Shown: positions 7,474-15,986 of the stretch, piece by piece | Numbering within the stretch: position 1 is the stretch's first letter | Layout of the letters: each line of letters begins with the position of its first letter | NCBI RefSeq assembly: GCF_000738775.1 | Contig: NZ_JPOC01000003.1 | Location: 1 to 64,000 of the forward strand | DNA from: Prescottella defluvii | Lineage (GTDB): Bacteria; Actinomycetota; Actinomycetes; Mycobacteriales; Mycobacteriaceae | DNA: 64,000 nt | Direction: 5' to 3' | Position numbers and translations under genes: made by a program | The notes under the pieces: model-generated | The model's input: the letters and a program-made list of their open reading frames with translations, nothing else | What the model was told of the DNA's origin: nothing | Database searches by the model: none

Positions 7474-8985
7474 CTAGTCGTCCGTGCAGACCGTGTTCTC
7501 GGGCGGCAGTTCGCCGTCGAGCAGGTAGGCGGTCGCGATGTCGTCGGCGCAGGAGGAACGGTTCGAGAACGACACCGTGTGCCCGACACCCTCGAGGGTG
7601 AGGAGCCGGGCGTTGCCCAGCTGCCGCACGAGTTCCTGGGCGCCCTCGTACGGGGTCGCGTGGTCACCGGTGATGCCGATGACGAGGATCGGGGCATCCG
7701 GGGAACCCGAGAACGAGTCGGTGATGTCGTCCCCGCTGTTCGGTAGCGCGGCGCAGGAGAGGTCGACGAAGTCCCGCAGGGTGTCGTCGTTGATCTCGGG
7801 GCCGCCCATCACCTCCGGCAGCCCGACCTGTTCGATGTGCTCGACCAGTTGCGGCAGACCCGGATCGTTCGGGAAGGAGTGGCACCGCACGATGTTGCCG
7901 TCGAAGCGGACCGCCGCCCCGCCGCCCGTCATCTCCTCGGCGATCGTGTCGACCTGCTCCTGGTCACCGGAGATCGCAGCGCCCACGCTCTCGAGCACCA
8001 ACTCTCGTCCCGCTGCTCTCTGGTAGAGGGCGGTGGTGAGATACGCGTACAGCGTCTGCCCGGTGACCTCGGTGCCGTCGCTCGCGATCATCGGCTGATC
8101 GTCGAAACGAGCCACCGCCTCCACGAGCGCCGATTGGCCGCCGATGGGGCAGGCGGTCGCCTGATACAGGCTGCCGCACCCTTCGAGGAGCGCACTGGTC
8201 TCACGGGCGATGGCCGCCGACTGGTTGAAGTCCCCGACCGGACTCGCCCAGTCGCTGGCGGAGGCACTGTCCAGGAGCATGCGCCCCACCCGCTCCGGGA
8301 AGAGCGTCGAATAGGTGGCGCCGAGCATCGTGCCGTACGAATAGCCCAGGTAGTGCATCGAGTCGTCGCCCATCAGGGAGCGCAGCAGATCCATGTCGCG
8401 GGCGACCTGAGAGGTGCCCATCGACAGCGCGATCGGCTGGTCGACGGCACACATCGCGAGGTTCAGCTCCCGGATGTCGGACACCTCGTCACAGTCCACC
8501 GGCGTGCTCCGGCCGATCCCGCGCGGGTCGAAACCGAGCAGGTCGTACCGGTCCAGGATCGATCCGAATCGTTCCACGGTCGGGAGGGCGGTCGCCAGGG
8601 CCAGCCCGCTCTCCCCCGGTCCTCCGGGGTTGCTGAGCAGCGTGCCGATCGGCTCGCCGTCGCCGGTCGACGGAATATGCACGGCGGCAAGCTCGATCGT
8701 CTCCCGGTTACCGGTGTCGTTCCAGTCGAGTGGGGCCGCGACGGTGGCGCACCGGTAGGTGTCGACCGGGGCGCCGCGAGCCGCGAGTCGCTCGGCTCGG
8801 GCGTCGCCGAGACCGAAGTCGTCACCACACGCACTCCACTCGATGGTCTGTGCGTAGATCTCGGGGAAGGCCGCGGCCTGCCTCGCGCTCTCCGATTCGT
8901 CGGGCGCCGTCGAGCACCCGCTCACGACCAGTGCCACTGCGGCAGCGGCGAACACCGAACTCCACATCTTGGCTGGATTCGCCAC
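7474..8985 (-). CDS. Secreted lipoprotein alpha/beta hydrolase, tripeptidyl-aminopeptidase-like
   Basis: A 503-residue exported hydrolase. The GTG at 8985 follows a GGAGG site and gives a clean lipoprotein signal with lipobox VVSGC (Cys24). The alpha/beta hydrolase core has an NPGGPGESG oxyanion region, the nucleophile elbow GYSYGT and a TAP-like C-terminal domain (ILVIGITGDHATPYEGAQ with the catalytic Asp, then GVGHTVSF with the His). The family includes mycobacterial CaeA/Hip1-type cell-envelope peptidases/esterases. A role in trimming envelope peptides or esters is inferred. Its stop lies close to the convergent AraC gene. Confidence 0.87.
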   Translation of the reverse strand: MANPAKMWSSVFAAAAVALVVSGCSTAPDESESARQAAAFPEIYAQTIEWSACGDDFGLGDARAERLAARGAPVDTYRCATVAAPLDWNDTGNRETIELAAVHIPSTGDGEPIGTLLSNPGGPGESGLALATALPTVERFGSILDRYDLLGFDPRGIGRSTPVDCDEVSDIRELNLAMCAVDQPIALSMGTSQVARDMDLLRSLMGDDSMHYLGYSYGTMLGATYSTLFPERVGRMLLDSASASDWASPVGDFNQSAAIARETSALLEGCGSLYQATACPIGGQSALVEAVARFDDQPMIASDGTEVTGQTLYAYLTTALYQRAAGRELVLESVGAAISGDQEQVDTIAEEMTGGGAAVRFDGNIVRCHSFPNDPGLPQLVEHIEQVGLPEVMGGPEINDDTLRDFVDLSCAALPNSGDDITDSFSGSPDAPILVIGITGDHATPYEGAQELVRQLGNARLLTLEGVGHTVSFSNRSSCADDIATAYLLDGELPPENTVCTDD

Positions 8986-9043
8986 GGGACCCCCTCCGAT
9001 CGGACTAGCGGAGAGCGTAACCGTTTCGGGCGATTTGCGCGCT

Positions 9044-9646
9044 TTACGTTTCGGCCCGGACCGCCAGTCCCGCGAACATCGCGGCGAACGCCTCGAGTGA
9101 GGCCTCCACCTCGTCGGCACGCCGATCGGCCAACCATCCCAGGATCAGACCGTCGATGGTCGTCGTGACCATCCGGCTGAGGATCGGAATCGGCACGGTC
9201 CATTCGATTTCCGCGGTCTCCGCGAGACGCTCGAGGAACATGCCGGTGGACGCGTAGTACTCGCGGTACTGCCATTCCGGGATGTCGCTGCGATCGGGCG
9301 TGCGCAATGCACCGACCGTGAGCTCGAAGAACACCAACTGCTTCTCCGGCTGCACGCGCATCGTCTGCCACAACCCGTAGAGCCCCTTGTGGATGGACTC
9401 CCGGACGTCGGCGCCCGGCGACAGGCTCGCGACCGCACTCTCGACCATTCCCGCGACCACCTCACGGGTGAGTTCCCGCAGCAACTCCTCCTTCGAGGAG
9501 AAGCAGTAGTGGAACACGCTCTGCTGTACGCCGGCCTCGGCGCAGATCGCTCGGGTACTCGCGGCGGCGAGCCCCACCTCGGCCGTGACACGGATCGCGG
9601 CGTCGATCAGATCCCTGCGTCGTTGTTCGACCGAAATATATGGCAT
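9044..9646 (-). CDS. TetR family regulator
   Basis: A 200-residue TetR protein with N-terminal HTH (STRAICAEAGVQQSVFHYCFSS, about residues 30-51) and a helical effector domain. It is divergent from an HSL-type esterase gene, with a near-perfect palindrome at 9770-9791 between them, so the esterase is the likely target. The unusual FHYCFSSKEE replaces the common LYYYFPSKEE after the HTH. Confidence 0.85.
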   Translation of the reverse strand: MPYISVEQRRRDLIDAAIRVTAEVGLAAASTRAICAEAGVQQSVFHYCFSSKEELLRELTREVVAGMVESAVASLSPGADVRESIHKGLYGLWQTMRVQPEKQLVFFELTVGALRTPDRSDIPEWQYREYYASTGMFLERLAETAEIEWTVPIPILSRMVTTTIDGLILGWLADRRADEVEASLEAFAAMFAGLAVRAET

Positions 9647-9769
9647 TGCAACCTTTCCCGACCCTCACTCGCATGTTGTCGGCAGCGTAGTGTCCGTTCA
9701 CTTCGAGGACCAGAGTTATCTTCATCGAATGTTCCGGCTCGGCTCGGCTCGGTTTTCACCCTTGTGTCC

Positions 9770-9791
9770 AAGTCGGTCAGTTGACAGACTT
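9770..9791. promoter_or_regulatory. Putative TetR operator upstream of the esterase gene
   Basis: AAGTCGGTCA-GT-TGACAGACTT has arms matching at 9 of 10 positions with a 2-base centre. It lies 55 bases before the esterase start and about 125 bases before the divergent tetR start. Confidence 0.5.
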
Positions 9792-9846
9792 CGCTTCCAT
9801 GCCCGGGCACACGACGGCCGGGTCCGCTGCGAGAGGACGAACATCT

Positions 9847-10956
9847 ATGAAGACGTCTCTGCTGGAGTCAGTGCTCGAATCCGCGGTCCGCACCGCGGCC
9901 ACGATCGCCGGGTCGCTGCCCTCCCCGATCCAGCGGATCCTCGCCGGCCGCCCGATCCGCGTCGACGGCCAGGAGCTGAACACCGAGATCCAACTGATGC
10001 TGCGCATGCTCGCGCTGCTCCCGGACTCCGACTTCGAGGAACTGCCCCTCGCGCAGTCCCGCGCCCAGATCGACATGGAGGCACGGCTGGTCAGTGGACG
10101 CCCGATCCCGATGGCGTCGGTCGAGACCATGACGATCCCCACCCCGGCGGGCGCGATCCCCGCGCGCATGTACCGCCCGGAGGGCCTGCCCCCGGCGGCG
10201 CCGCTACTGGTCTACTTCCACGGTGGCGGTTTCGTTCTCGGCAGCCTCGACAGTCACGACTCCCTCTGCCGGTTCCTCGCCCGGCACGCCGAGATCGCGG
10301 TGCTGGCAGTGGATTACCGGCTGGCACCCGAGCACGAGTTTCCCGCCGCGGCGGACGACGCCGTGGCCGCGTTCCGGTTCGCGGTGCAGAACGCGTCGAC
10401 GCTCGGCGTCGACCCGGACCGTATCGCGGTGGCCGGCGACAGCGCCGGCGGCAATCTCGCCGCAGTGGTCTCCCAGGTCACCCGCGCCGACGCCACCCCG
10501 CCGGCGTTCCAGATGCTGTTCTTCCCGTGGCTGGACATGACGGCCAAGCGGCCGTCCTACGGCCTGTTCAGTGACGGATTCTTCCTCACCGAACCCCAGA
10601 TGAACTGGTACACAGGCCACTACGTCCCCGACGAGCAGCACCGCACCGATCCTCGCGCGTCGCCGATCCTCGCCACGGACCTCACCGGACTGCCGCCGGC
10701 GTACATCGCCGTCTCGGGCTTCGACGTCCTGCGCGACGAGGGTGTCGAGTACGCCGAACGCCTCCGCGCGGCAGGCGTGCCGACAACTCTGCGTGTCCAC
10801 CGCGGCCTGGTCCACGCCTTCGTCAATCTCACCGGCTACGGTCGCGCCGGCGTCGATGCGCTGCTCGAGGCGGCCGGAGCACTGCGGGTGGGGCTGTCGT
10901 TCGCGCCCCGCACCGCAGCGGCGCCGGTCCTCGAGGCCGTGGACGCGGTGGACTGA
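9847..10956 (+). CDS. Alpha/beta hydrolase, hormone-sensitive-lipase family esterase
   Basis: A 369-residue esterase of the HSL (bacterial family IV) type. It has the HGGG oxyanion motif (125-128), nucleophile GDSAGG (Ser199 within 197-202), the acidic residue region SGFDVLRDEG and a late His (GLVHAF). The first ~90 residues are helical and include no signal peptide. The ATG at 9847 is preceded by GAGAGG; the open frame continues upstream to a TTG at 9781, but that lies inside the palindromic operator. Likely substrates are short-chain esters. It ends five bases before the stop of a convergent VOC gene. Confidence 0.87.
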   Translation: MKTSLLESVLESAVRTAATIAGSLPSPIQRILAGRPIRVDGQELNTEIQLMLRMLALLPDSDFEELPLAQSRAQIDMEARLVSGRPIPMASVETMTIPTPAGAIPARMYRPEGLPPAAPLLVYFHGGGFVLGSLDSHDSLCRFLARHAEIAVLAVDYRLAPEHEFPAAADDAVAAFRFAVQNASTLGVDPDRIAVAGDSAGGNLAAVVSQVTRADATPPAFQMLFFPWLDMTAKRPSYGLFSDGFFLTEPQMNWYTGHYVPDEQHRTDPRASPILATDLTGLPPAYIAVSGFDVLRDEGVEYAERLRAAGVPTTLRVHRGLVHAFVNLTGYGRAGVDALLEAAGALRVGLSFAPRTAAAPVLEAVDAVD

Positions 10957-10960
10957 CCGC

Positions 10961-11386
10961 TCAGGACACGCAGAACTCGTTGCCCTCGGGGTCGGTCATC
11001 GTGATCCAGACGTTCGGGCCTTGCTGCCCGCGATGGAGGATCGACGCCCCGGCGGCAACGAGTTCGGCTGCCACCTCCTCGCGACGATCCCCGACGCGGA
11101 CGTCGAGGTGCAGCCGGTTCTTCACCGACTTGCCCTCCGGGACCTGCTGGAACAGCATCCGCGGGCGTTGCGGCTGTTCGGGATCGCGGATGGCCGCGCC
11201 CTCCCGCCACACGAGTACGCCCTCGAACACCAGGGTGTCCGACTCCTGCGCGTGGCCGGCGGCGACGAGACCGCGGATGAACTGCTCGTCGCTGGGCTCG
11301 ACCTGCCAGCCCAGCGCCCTCGCCCACCACTTGGCCTGCAGGTGCGGGTCCTTCGAATCGACTGTGATCTGAATTTCGTATCCCAT
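10961..11386 (-). CDS. VOC (glyoxalase-like) family protein
   Basis: A 141-residue vicinal-oxygen-chelate fold protein. Two beta-alpha-beta-beta-beta modules are visible, opening MGYEIQITVDSKDPHLQAKWWARALGW and ending MTDPEGNEFCVS. Metal-ligand candidates are His81 in NRLHLDV and the Glu in PEGNEF. Actinobacterial members of this glyoxalase_6-type group are mostly uncharacterised; dioxygenase, lyase or resistance roles are all possible. Confidence 0.8.
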   Translation of the reverse strand: MGYEIQITVDSKDPHLQAKWWARALGWQVEPSDEQFIRGLVAAGHAQESDTLVFEGVLVWREGAAIRDPEQPQRPRMLFQQVPEGKSVKNRLHLDVRVGDRREEVAAELVAAGASILHRGQQGPNVWITMTDPEGNEFCVS

Positions 11387-11471
11387 GTGCCGACGCTACG
11401 TCCGGGGTCCGACAGGATCGGCCACCCGGGCCGATCGTCAGGTCCGCGGTTCCGTCGACTTGTCCCGCTTC

Positions 11472-13313
11472 CTACGGCGCTTCGGCCGGGGCGGGCTGCC
11501 GAGCCTGCCCCTCCGCCGAGTCCGCGAACTCCGGGGTGTCGAACACCTCGCCGCCGAGCGGGTCCGTGGCCCTGGCGGTGTCGTCGAGGGTGACCACACC
11601 CGAGTCCGGATCGACGGTGACCGCACCGTTCGGAACCTCGTGCACGGCGATGATCCGGTGCGAGCCGTCGGCCGATCCGGACAGGCCCGGTGGGGACGAC
11701 GTCAGCCCCGCCAGCGTCGTCGAAACGGTGGGCCGTCGGCCACGGTCCCCGGCCGGCCGGCCCGCACCGCCCGACGAGATCCGGACGTACCGCGGCGTGG
11801 CGGCGACCTCGTACCGGAACGCCTTGAGCATCGAGAGGCAAGCCAGGACCAGCACCACCGAGAACGGCACCGCCGTCGCGATCGACGCCGTCTGCAGCAC
11901 CGTCAGTGACCCGCTGCCGCCGACCAGCAGCAGCACCGCCGCGACCACGCCCTGCAGGACGGTCCAGTACACGCGCGTGACCACCGGTGCCGTGTCACCA
12001 CCCGTCGACAGGGTGTCGATGACGAGCGAACCCGAGTCGGCCGAGGTCACGAAGAAGAAGATCACGACCACGATCGCGAGGAGGGAGGTCACCGTCGCCA
12101 GCGGCATCCCGCCGAGGAGGGTGAACAGGCTCGTGTTGGTGTCGACGACACCGTCCGCGCCGAGCATGTCACCGTCGTTGCGCTGCCGGAGGATGCCGGA
12201 GCCGCCGAAGATCGTGAACCACAGCGAGCCGACGAGGGTAGGGGCGAGCAGCACCCCGAAGACGAACTCACGGATGGTGCGGCCCCGGGAGATGCGGGCG
12301 ATGAACATCCCGACGAACGGCGCCCAACTCATCCACCATCCCCAGTAGAAGATGGTCCAGGCGCCGGCCCACCCGTCCTCCGCGAACGGCGACGTCCGCA
12401 ACGCCATCTTCGGCAGGGCCTGGACGTAGCCGCCGAGGTTCTGGACCCACGACTGCATGATGAACAGCGTCGGACCCAGCAGCAGTACGAAGACGGCCAG
12501 CGCCACGGCGAGCAGCATGTTGATGTTGGACAGCCACTTCAGCCCCTTGGTCACACCGGACACCACCGAGAACGTCGCGAGTGCGGTCACGCCGGCGATC
12601 AGGGCGATGATCAGCCAGTTGTCGACATCCACCCACCCCAGGTAGTCGAGGCCCGCGCTGATCTGCTGGATCCCGAACCCGAGTGAGGTCGCCACACCGA
12701 ACAGGGTGCCCACGATCGCGACCACGTCGATCGCATGCCCGATCGGGCCCTCGATGCGGCGGCGGCCCAGCAGTGGCTCGAGCAGCCACCGCACCGACAG
12801 CGGCCGTCCCTTGCGGTAGGTCATGTACGCCAGGCCCAGGCCGACGACGACGTAGATGGCCCACGCGTGCAGGCCCCAGTGGAACAGGGTCAGTTCCATC
12901 GCCTGATTCGCGGCGGCGTCGGACGAGCCGTCGAGCCGACCGGCCTCCGGCGGATTCACATAGTGCGAAAGCGGTTCCGCCACACCGTAGAACACGAGCC
13001 CGATGCCCATACCGGCACTGAAGAGCATCGCGAACCAGGACAGCATCGAGAACTCGGGTTCCTCGTCGTCACGCCCGAGGCGGATGTTGCCGATCCGGCT
13101 GATGCCGCAGTACAGCGCAAACACCACGAATCCGGTCGCGACGAGGATGTACCACCATCCGACGCCGTCGGCGATCACCCGGTTGAGCGATTCGAATGCG
13201 CCTTCTGCAGCACCCGAGTACACCACCGCAAACGCGATCATCGCGAAGATCGCGATCGACGCCGGCACGAACACCGGCTTCTTCATCGCACGCCACGCAT
13301 TGCGCACATTCAC
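11472..13313 (-). CDS. BCCT family transporter (betaine/carnitine/choline type)
   Basis: A 613-residue secondary transporter with about twelve transmembrane helices in residues ~15-500. BCCT signatures are present: FSAGMGIGLVFYGVAEPL and WWMSWAPFVGMFIARISRGR. A hydrophilic, Pro/Gly/Asp-rich tail of roughly 100 residues follows helix 12; such tails can act as osmosensors (as in BetP), an inference here. It imports quaternary-ammonium osmolytes or nutrients with Na+ or H+. There is no substrate-specific neighbour. The start ATG at 13313 lies after a purine-rich AGGGAGCT sequence. Confidence 0.9.
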   Translation of the reverse strand: MNVRNAWRAMKKPVFVPASIAIFAMIAFAVVYSGAAEGAFESLNRVIADGVGWWYILVATGFVVFALYCGISRIGNIRLGRDDEEPEFSMLSWFAMLFSAGMGIGLVFYGVAEPLSHYVNPPEAGRLDGSSDAAANQAMELTLFHWGLHAWAIYVVVGLGLAYMTYRKGRPLSVRWLLEPLLGRRRIEGPIGHAIDVVAIVGTLFGVATSLGFGIQQISAGLDYLGWVDVDNWLIIALIAGVTALATFSVVSGVTKGLKWLSNINMLLAVALAVFVLLLGPTLFIMQSWVQNLGGYVQALPKMALRTSPFAEDGWAGAWTIFYWGWWMSWAPFVGMFIARISRGRTIREFVFGVLLAPTLVGSLWFTIFGGSGILRQRNDGDMLGADGVVDTNTSLFTLLGGMPLATVTSLLAIVVVIFFFVTSADSGSLVIDTLSTGGDTAPVVTRVYWTVLQGVVAAVLLLVGGSGSLTVLQTASIATAVPFSVVLVLACLSMLKAFRYEVAATPRYVRISSGGAGRPAGDRGRRPTVSTTLAGLTSSPPGLSGSADGSHRIIAVHEVPNGAVTVDPDSGVVTLDDTARATDPLGGEVFDTPEFADSAEGQARQPAPAEAP

Positions 13314-13544
13314 TTCTACGAGCTCCCTTTCCGCGCGACCTGCGCGCCGGAATAGGGCTCAGACGGCAGAAGGCACTTGTCCAACGTAGGTGCCTTCGGC
13401 CGGATCCACCCGGTTCGAGCGGCGTACCGACCACCCCGAACCGACGATTTCCGCAGGCCGACGCGGCGTAGAGCGCCGATCGTGGCGTGTGCCACCAGGC
13501 CCCGAGACGGGACCTGGTGGCAACTGGAGTCGAAGACCGAGCAG

Positions 13545-14291
13545 TTACGGCCCGGACGAGCCGAGACTTCCGAACAGATGGGCGAGCGAGCCGCTCGACC
13601 CACCCGAGACGCTCGAACCCAGGGAGCCGAGAGAGCCCAGCGAGCCCGACGACTCCGGGGTCAGCGCGAAGTCGACATCGTTGACGTCACCGACGCTCAG
13701 GTCGACGGTCCGGGTCAGCGGATCGCCCGTGCACCCGGCCTCCGGCAGCACCTCCACCACGTATCCGGCCTGGGCGGGCTTGTACTGGAAGAAGTACCAG
13801 CCGTTGGGGTTCGTGGCGGTCGTCGCAACGACGGCGTTCGTGTTGTCCCGCAGGTTGACGGTGACGTTGTTCGTCGGATCGCCCGCGTCGACGGGACACC
13901 CGGTGACGAATCCGAAGATGCTGAACACCTTCACCATCTGGAGGCTGAGACCGGTCACGGGATTGCCACTGGTGGTGTCCGCGGCCACGGACTGCGGTAC
14001 GGAACCGCACCCGGCCGGCGGGTACAGGTTCACCCGATAGTTTCCGGGCGAAATGCCGTTGAACGTGAACACCCCGCCGGGGCCGGTGGTCACGGACGCC
14101 ACGCCCGCATCGGTCACAGCATCGCGGAGTTCCACCCATGCCCCCACCGGGTTTCCGTCCGAGGCGCACGTGTTCGTCATCGTCCCCGAGATCACCGGAA
14201 AGGGATCGGAGTTTGCAATTCCCGGCAGGCCGAGAATTCCGAGCATCATCCCCGCGAACAGTGTTACTGCAGCTAGAAGCCTTCGTTTCAC
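13545..14291 (-). CDS. Secreted SdrD-B/carboxypeptidase-regulatory-like repeat protein
   Basis: A 248-residue exported protein. The signal peptide is residues ~1-28 (MKRRLLAAVTLFAGMMLGIL, cleavage near IANS-DP). Two Ig-like SdrD_B or CarboxypepD_reg modules follow: the first with WVELRDAVTDAGVASVTTGPGG, the second with TVNLRDNTNAVVATTATNPN, each with paired Cys residues. The C-terminal ~40 residues are a low-complexity GSLGS/SSG repeat ending SLGSSGP, with no LPXTG sorting signal. Function is unknown; a surface or matrix protein is inferred. The upstream region is noticeably AT-rich. Confidence 0.7.
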   Translation of the reverse strand: MKRRLLAAVTLFAGMMLGILGLPGIANSDPFPVISGTMTNTCASDGNPVGAWVELRDAVTDAGVASVTTGPGGVFTFNGISPGNYRVNLYPPAGCGSVPQSVAADTTSGNPVTGLSLQMVKVFSIFGFVTGCPVDAGDPTNNVTVNLRDNTNAVVATTATNPNGWYFFQYKPAQAGYVVEVLPEAGCTGDPLTRTVDLSVGDVNDVDFALTPESSGSLGSLGSLGSSVSGGSSGSLAHLFGSLGSSGP

Positions 14292-14495
14292 GTCACACTC
14301 CCTCAGGTTTCACGGACATTTACCGAGAGAGATGGTAAGCACACATTTTCGCAGGACTCGCCGTATTTCAATCCATCCGGCGTCGTTTATGACCTTTGTT
14401 CACATACATTCTTTATCGTCACACAATTGCAACACTGCAATATCATCACAAGTAATTCGCCGGAAATGCGCCGCTGCAAAGTTCCGCATCGGCGC

Positions 14496-14529
14496 GGGGC
14501 GCGCCACCCCCGAAGGGTGGACGCGCCCC
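14496..14529 (-). terminator. Terminator of the DAHP synthase gene
   Basis: GGGGCGCG-CCACCC..GGGTGG-A-CGCGCCCC forms a long GC-rich stem with a CCGAA-type loop and a single bulged A. It lies 20 bases after the aroG stop on the minus strand. Confidence 0.65.
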
Positions 14530-14548
14530 CGGTCGACTGCAGCCGAAA

Positions 14549-15625
14549 TCAGTTGCGGCGAGCGGCAACCGCGCCTGCGAGACGATCGAGCGTCGCCGCG
14601 GTGGTGTCCCAGTCGATGCACGCATCGGTGATGGACTGACCGTAGGTGAGCTCGTCGGCCTGCCCGAGGGTCAGATCCTGACGCCCGGCCTCGATGAAGC
14701 TCTCGAGCATGATGCCGACGATGCCCTTCTCGCCGGCCTCGATGCGCTCGGCGATATCGGTGACCACGTCGACCTGCTTGTTGTGGTCCTTGCGGCTGTT
14801 GCCGTGGCTCGCATCGACCACGACCCGCTCCGGCAGACCCGACTTACGCAGTCGCGCAAGGGTATCGGCGACCGTCTCGGCATCGTAATTGGGGCCGTCG
14901 GTGCCGCCACGCAGGATCACGTGGCAGTCCGGATTGCCGACCGTGTGGATCAGCGCCGCCTGGCCCTCGAGATCGGTGCCGGGGAACACGTGGCTCGCGG
15001 CCGCCGCGCGGGTGCCGTCGACCGCGACCTGGACGTCGCCCTCGGTGGAGTTCTTGATGCCGACCGGCATCGACAGCGCACTGCACAGCTGACGGTGCAC
15101 CTGGCTGGCCGCGGTCCGGGCACCGATCGCTCCGTAGGTCACCAGATCCGCGATGTACTGCGGGATGATCGGATCGAGGAACTCGCAGCCCACGGGCAGG
15201 CCGAGGCGGGAGATGTCGAGCAGCAGCTTGCGACCCATCCGCAGACCGGTGTTGATGTCGTAGGTGCCGTCGAGGTGCGGATCGTTGAGCAGACCCTTCC
15301 AGCCCAGCGTCGTACGCGGCTTCTCGAAGTAGACGCGCATGACGATCTGCAGGTCGTCCCGCAGTTCCTCGGCCTTCGCGGCCAGTCGACGGGCGTAGTC
15401 CATCGCGGCCTCGGGATCGTGCACCGAGCACGGGCCGACCACGACGACGAGACGGTCGTCATCGCCGTTGAGGATGTTCACGGTGTCGGCGCGGCCCGAA
15501 CGGACGGTGGCCGCGGCCACCTCGTCGGGAGTGTGCTCGCCGCGCACGACGGACGGCGCCACCAGCGGGCTGATACTGACGGTGCGCTGATCGTCGAGGC
15601 GCTGGTCGTTTGCAATAACGGTCAT
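14549..15625 (-). CDS. aroG: 3-deoxy-7-phosphoheptulonate (DAHP) synthase, class I
   Basis: A 358-residue class I (AroG/AroF-type) DAHP synthase, which condenses phosphoenolpyruvate and erythrose 4-phosphate at the entry of the shikimate pathway. Motifs are VVGPCSVHDPEAA, VMRVYFEKPRTTLGWKG, IGARTAASQVHR, HVILRGG and DASHGNS, all family hallmarks; the usual length is ~350. The ATG at 15625 overlaps the TGA of a possible 23-codon upstream reading frame (ATGA). A hairpin is present in the leader at 15679-15700. Feedback specificity (Phe, Tyr or Trp) cannot be read safely. Confidence 0.95.
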   Translation of the reverse strand: MTVIANDQRLDDQRTVSISPLVAPSVVRGEHTPDEVAAATVRSGRADTVNILNGDDDRLVVVVGPCSVHDPEAAMDYARRLAAKAEELRDDLQIVMRVYFEKPRTTLGWKGLLNDPHLDGTYDINTGLRMGRKLLLDISRLGLPVGCEFLDPIIPQYIADLVTYGAIGARTAASQVHRQLCSALSMPVGIKNSTEGDVQVAVDGTRAAAASHVFPGTDLEGQAALIHTVGNPDCHVILRGGTDGPNYDAETVADTLARLRKSGLPERVVVDASHGNSRKDHNKQVDVVTDIAERIEAGEKGIVGIMLESFIEAGRQDLTLGQADELTYGQSITDACIDWDTTAATLDRLAGAVAARRN

Positions 15626-15693
15626 GGGGTTCGGTTTCCTGTTCTCAGGCCGACCCTCGAAGACTGAAGAATCCCAGTGAGCCGGTCTGTCAT
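15622..15693 (-). CDS. Possible 23-codon upstream ORF in the aroG leader
   Basis: An ATG at 15693 opens a 23-residue frame whose TGA overlaps the aroG ATG (ATGA). The ATG lies within a 7-bp inverted repeat (GAGCCGG..CCGGCTC, 15679-15700). There are no Trp, Phe or Tyr codons, so it is not a classical aromatic attenuation peptide. Translational coupling is possible, but chance is equally plausible. Confidence 0.25.
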   Translation of the reverse strand: MTDRLTGILQSSRVGLRTGNRTP

Positions 15694-15865
15694 CCGGCTC
15701 TAGGGTGGATTGTCAGCGCGTGGTTACGCCGACCGACCCACCCGGGGCCGGTCTGCTAAACCAGAAATAGGTTGCTGACACGTCTGCCAGGGTAGCCGGT
15801 CCCCTCGCGCCACACACCACCACCCCGCCGAACGAGACGACGATCACAGCGCGAGAAGGACGCTT

Positions 15866-15894
15866 GACACGCTAACTAACTAGATTAACGTGTC
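15866..15894 (+). promoter_or_regulatory. Promoter with overlapping palindrome before the solute-binding gene
   Basis: TTGACA at 15864-15869 is followed after 16 bases by TAACGT, a plausible sigma-A-type promoter. Overlapping it, GACACGCTAA (15866-15875) and TTAACGTGTC (15885-15894) are inverted repeats matching at 9 of 10 positions with a 9-base centre, a good candidate operator. The rest of the 361-base divergent region (15626-15986) shows only the aroG leader elements. Confidence 0.5.
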
Positions 15895-15986
15895 CCGCGT
15901 CACACCGATGAGCTCGTCGATCGTTTGCTTCACCGGTCCGGCCACTCGGACAGCGGACCGGCCCTGTGCGCGAAAGAAGGTTCTGA

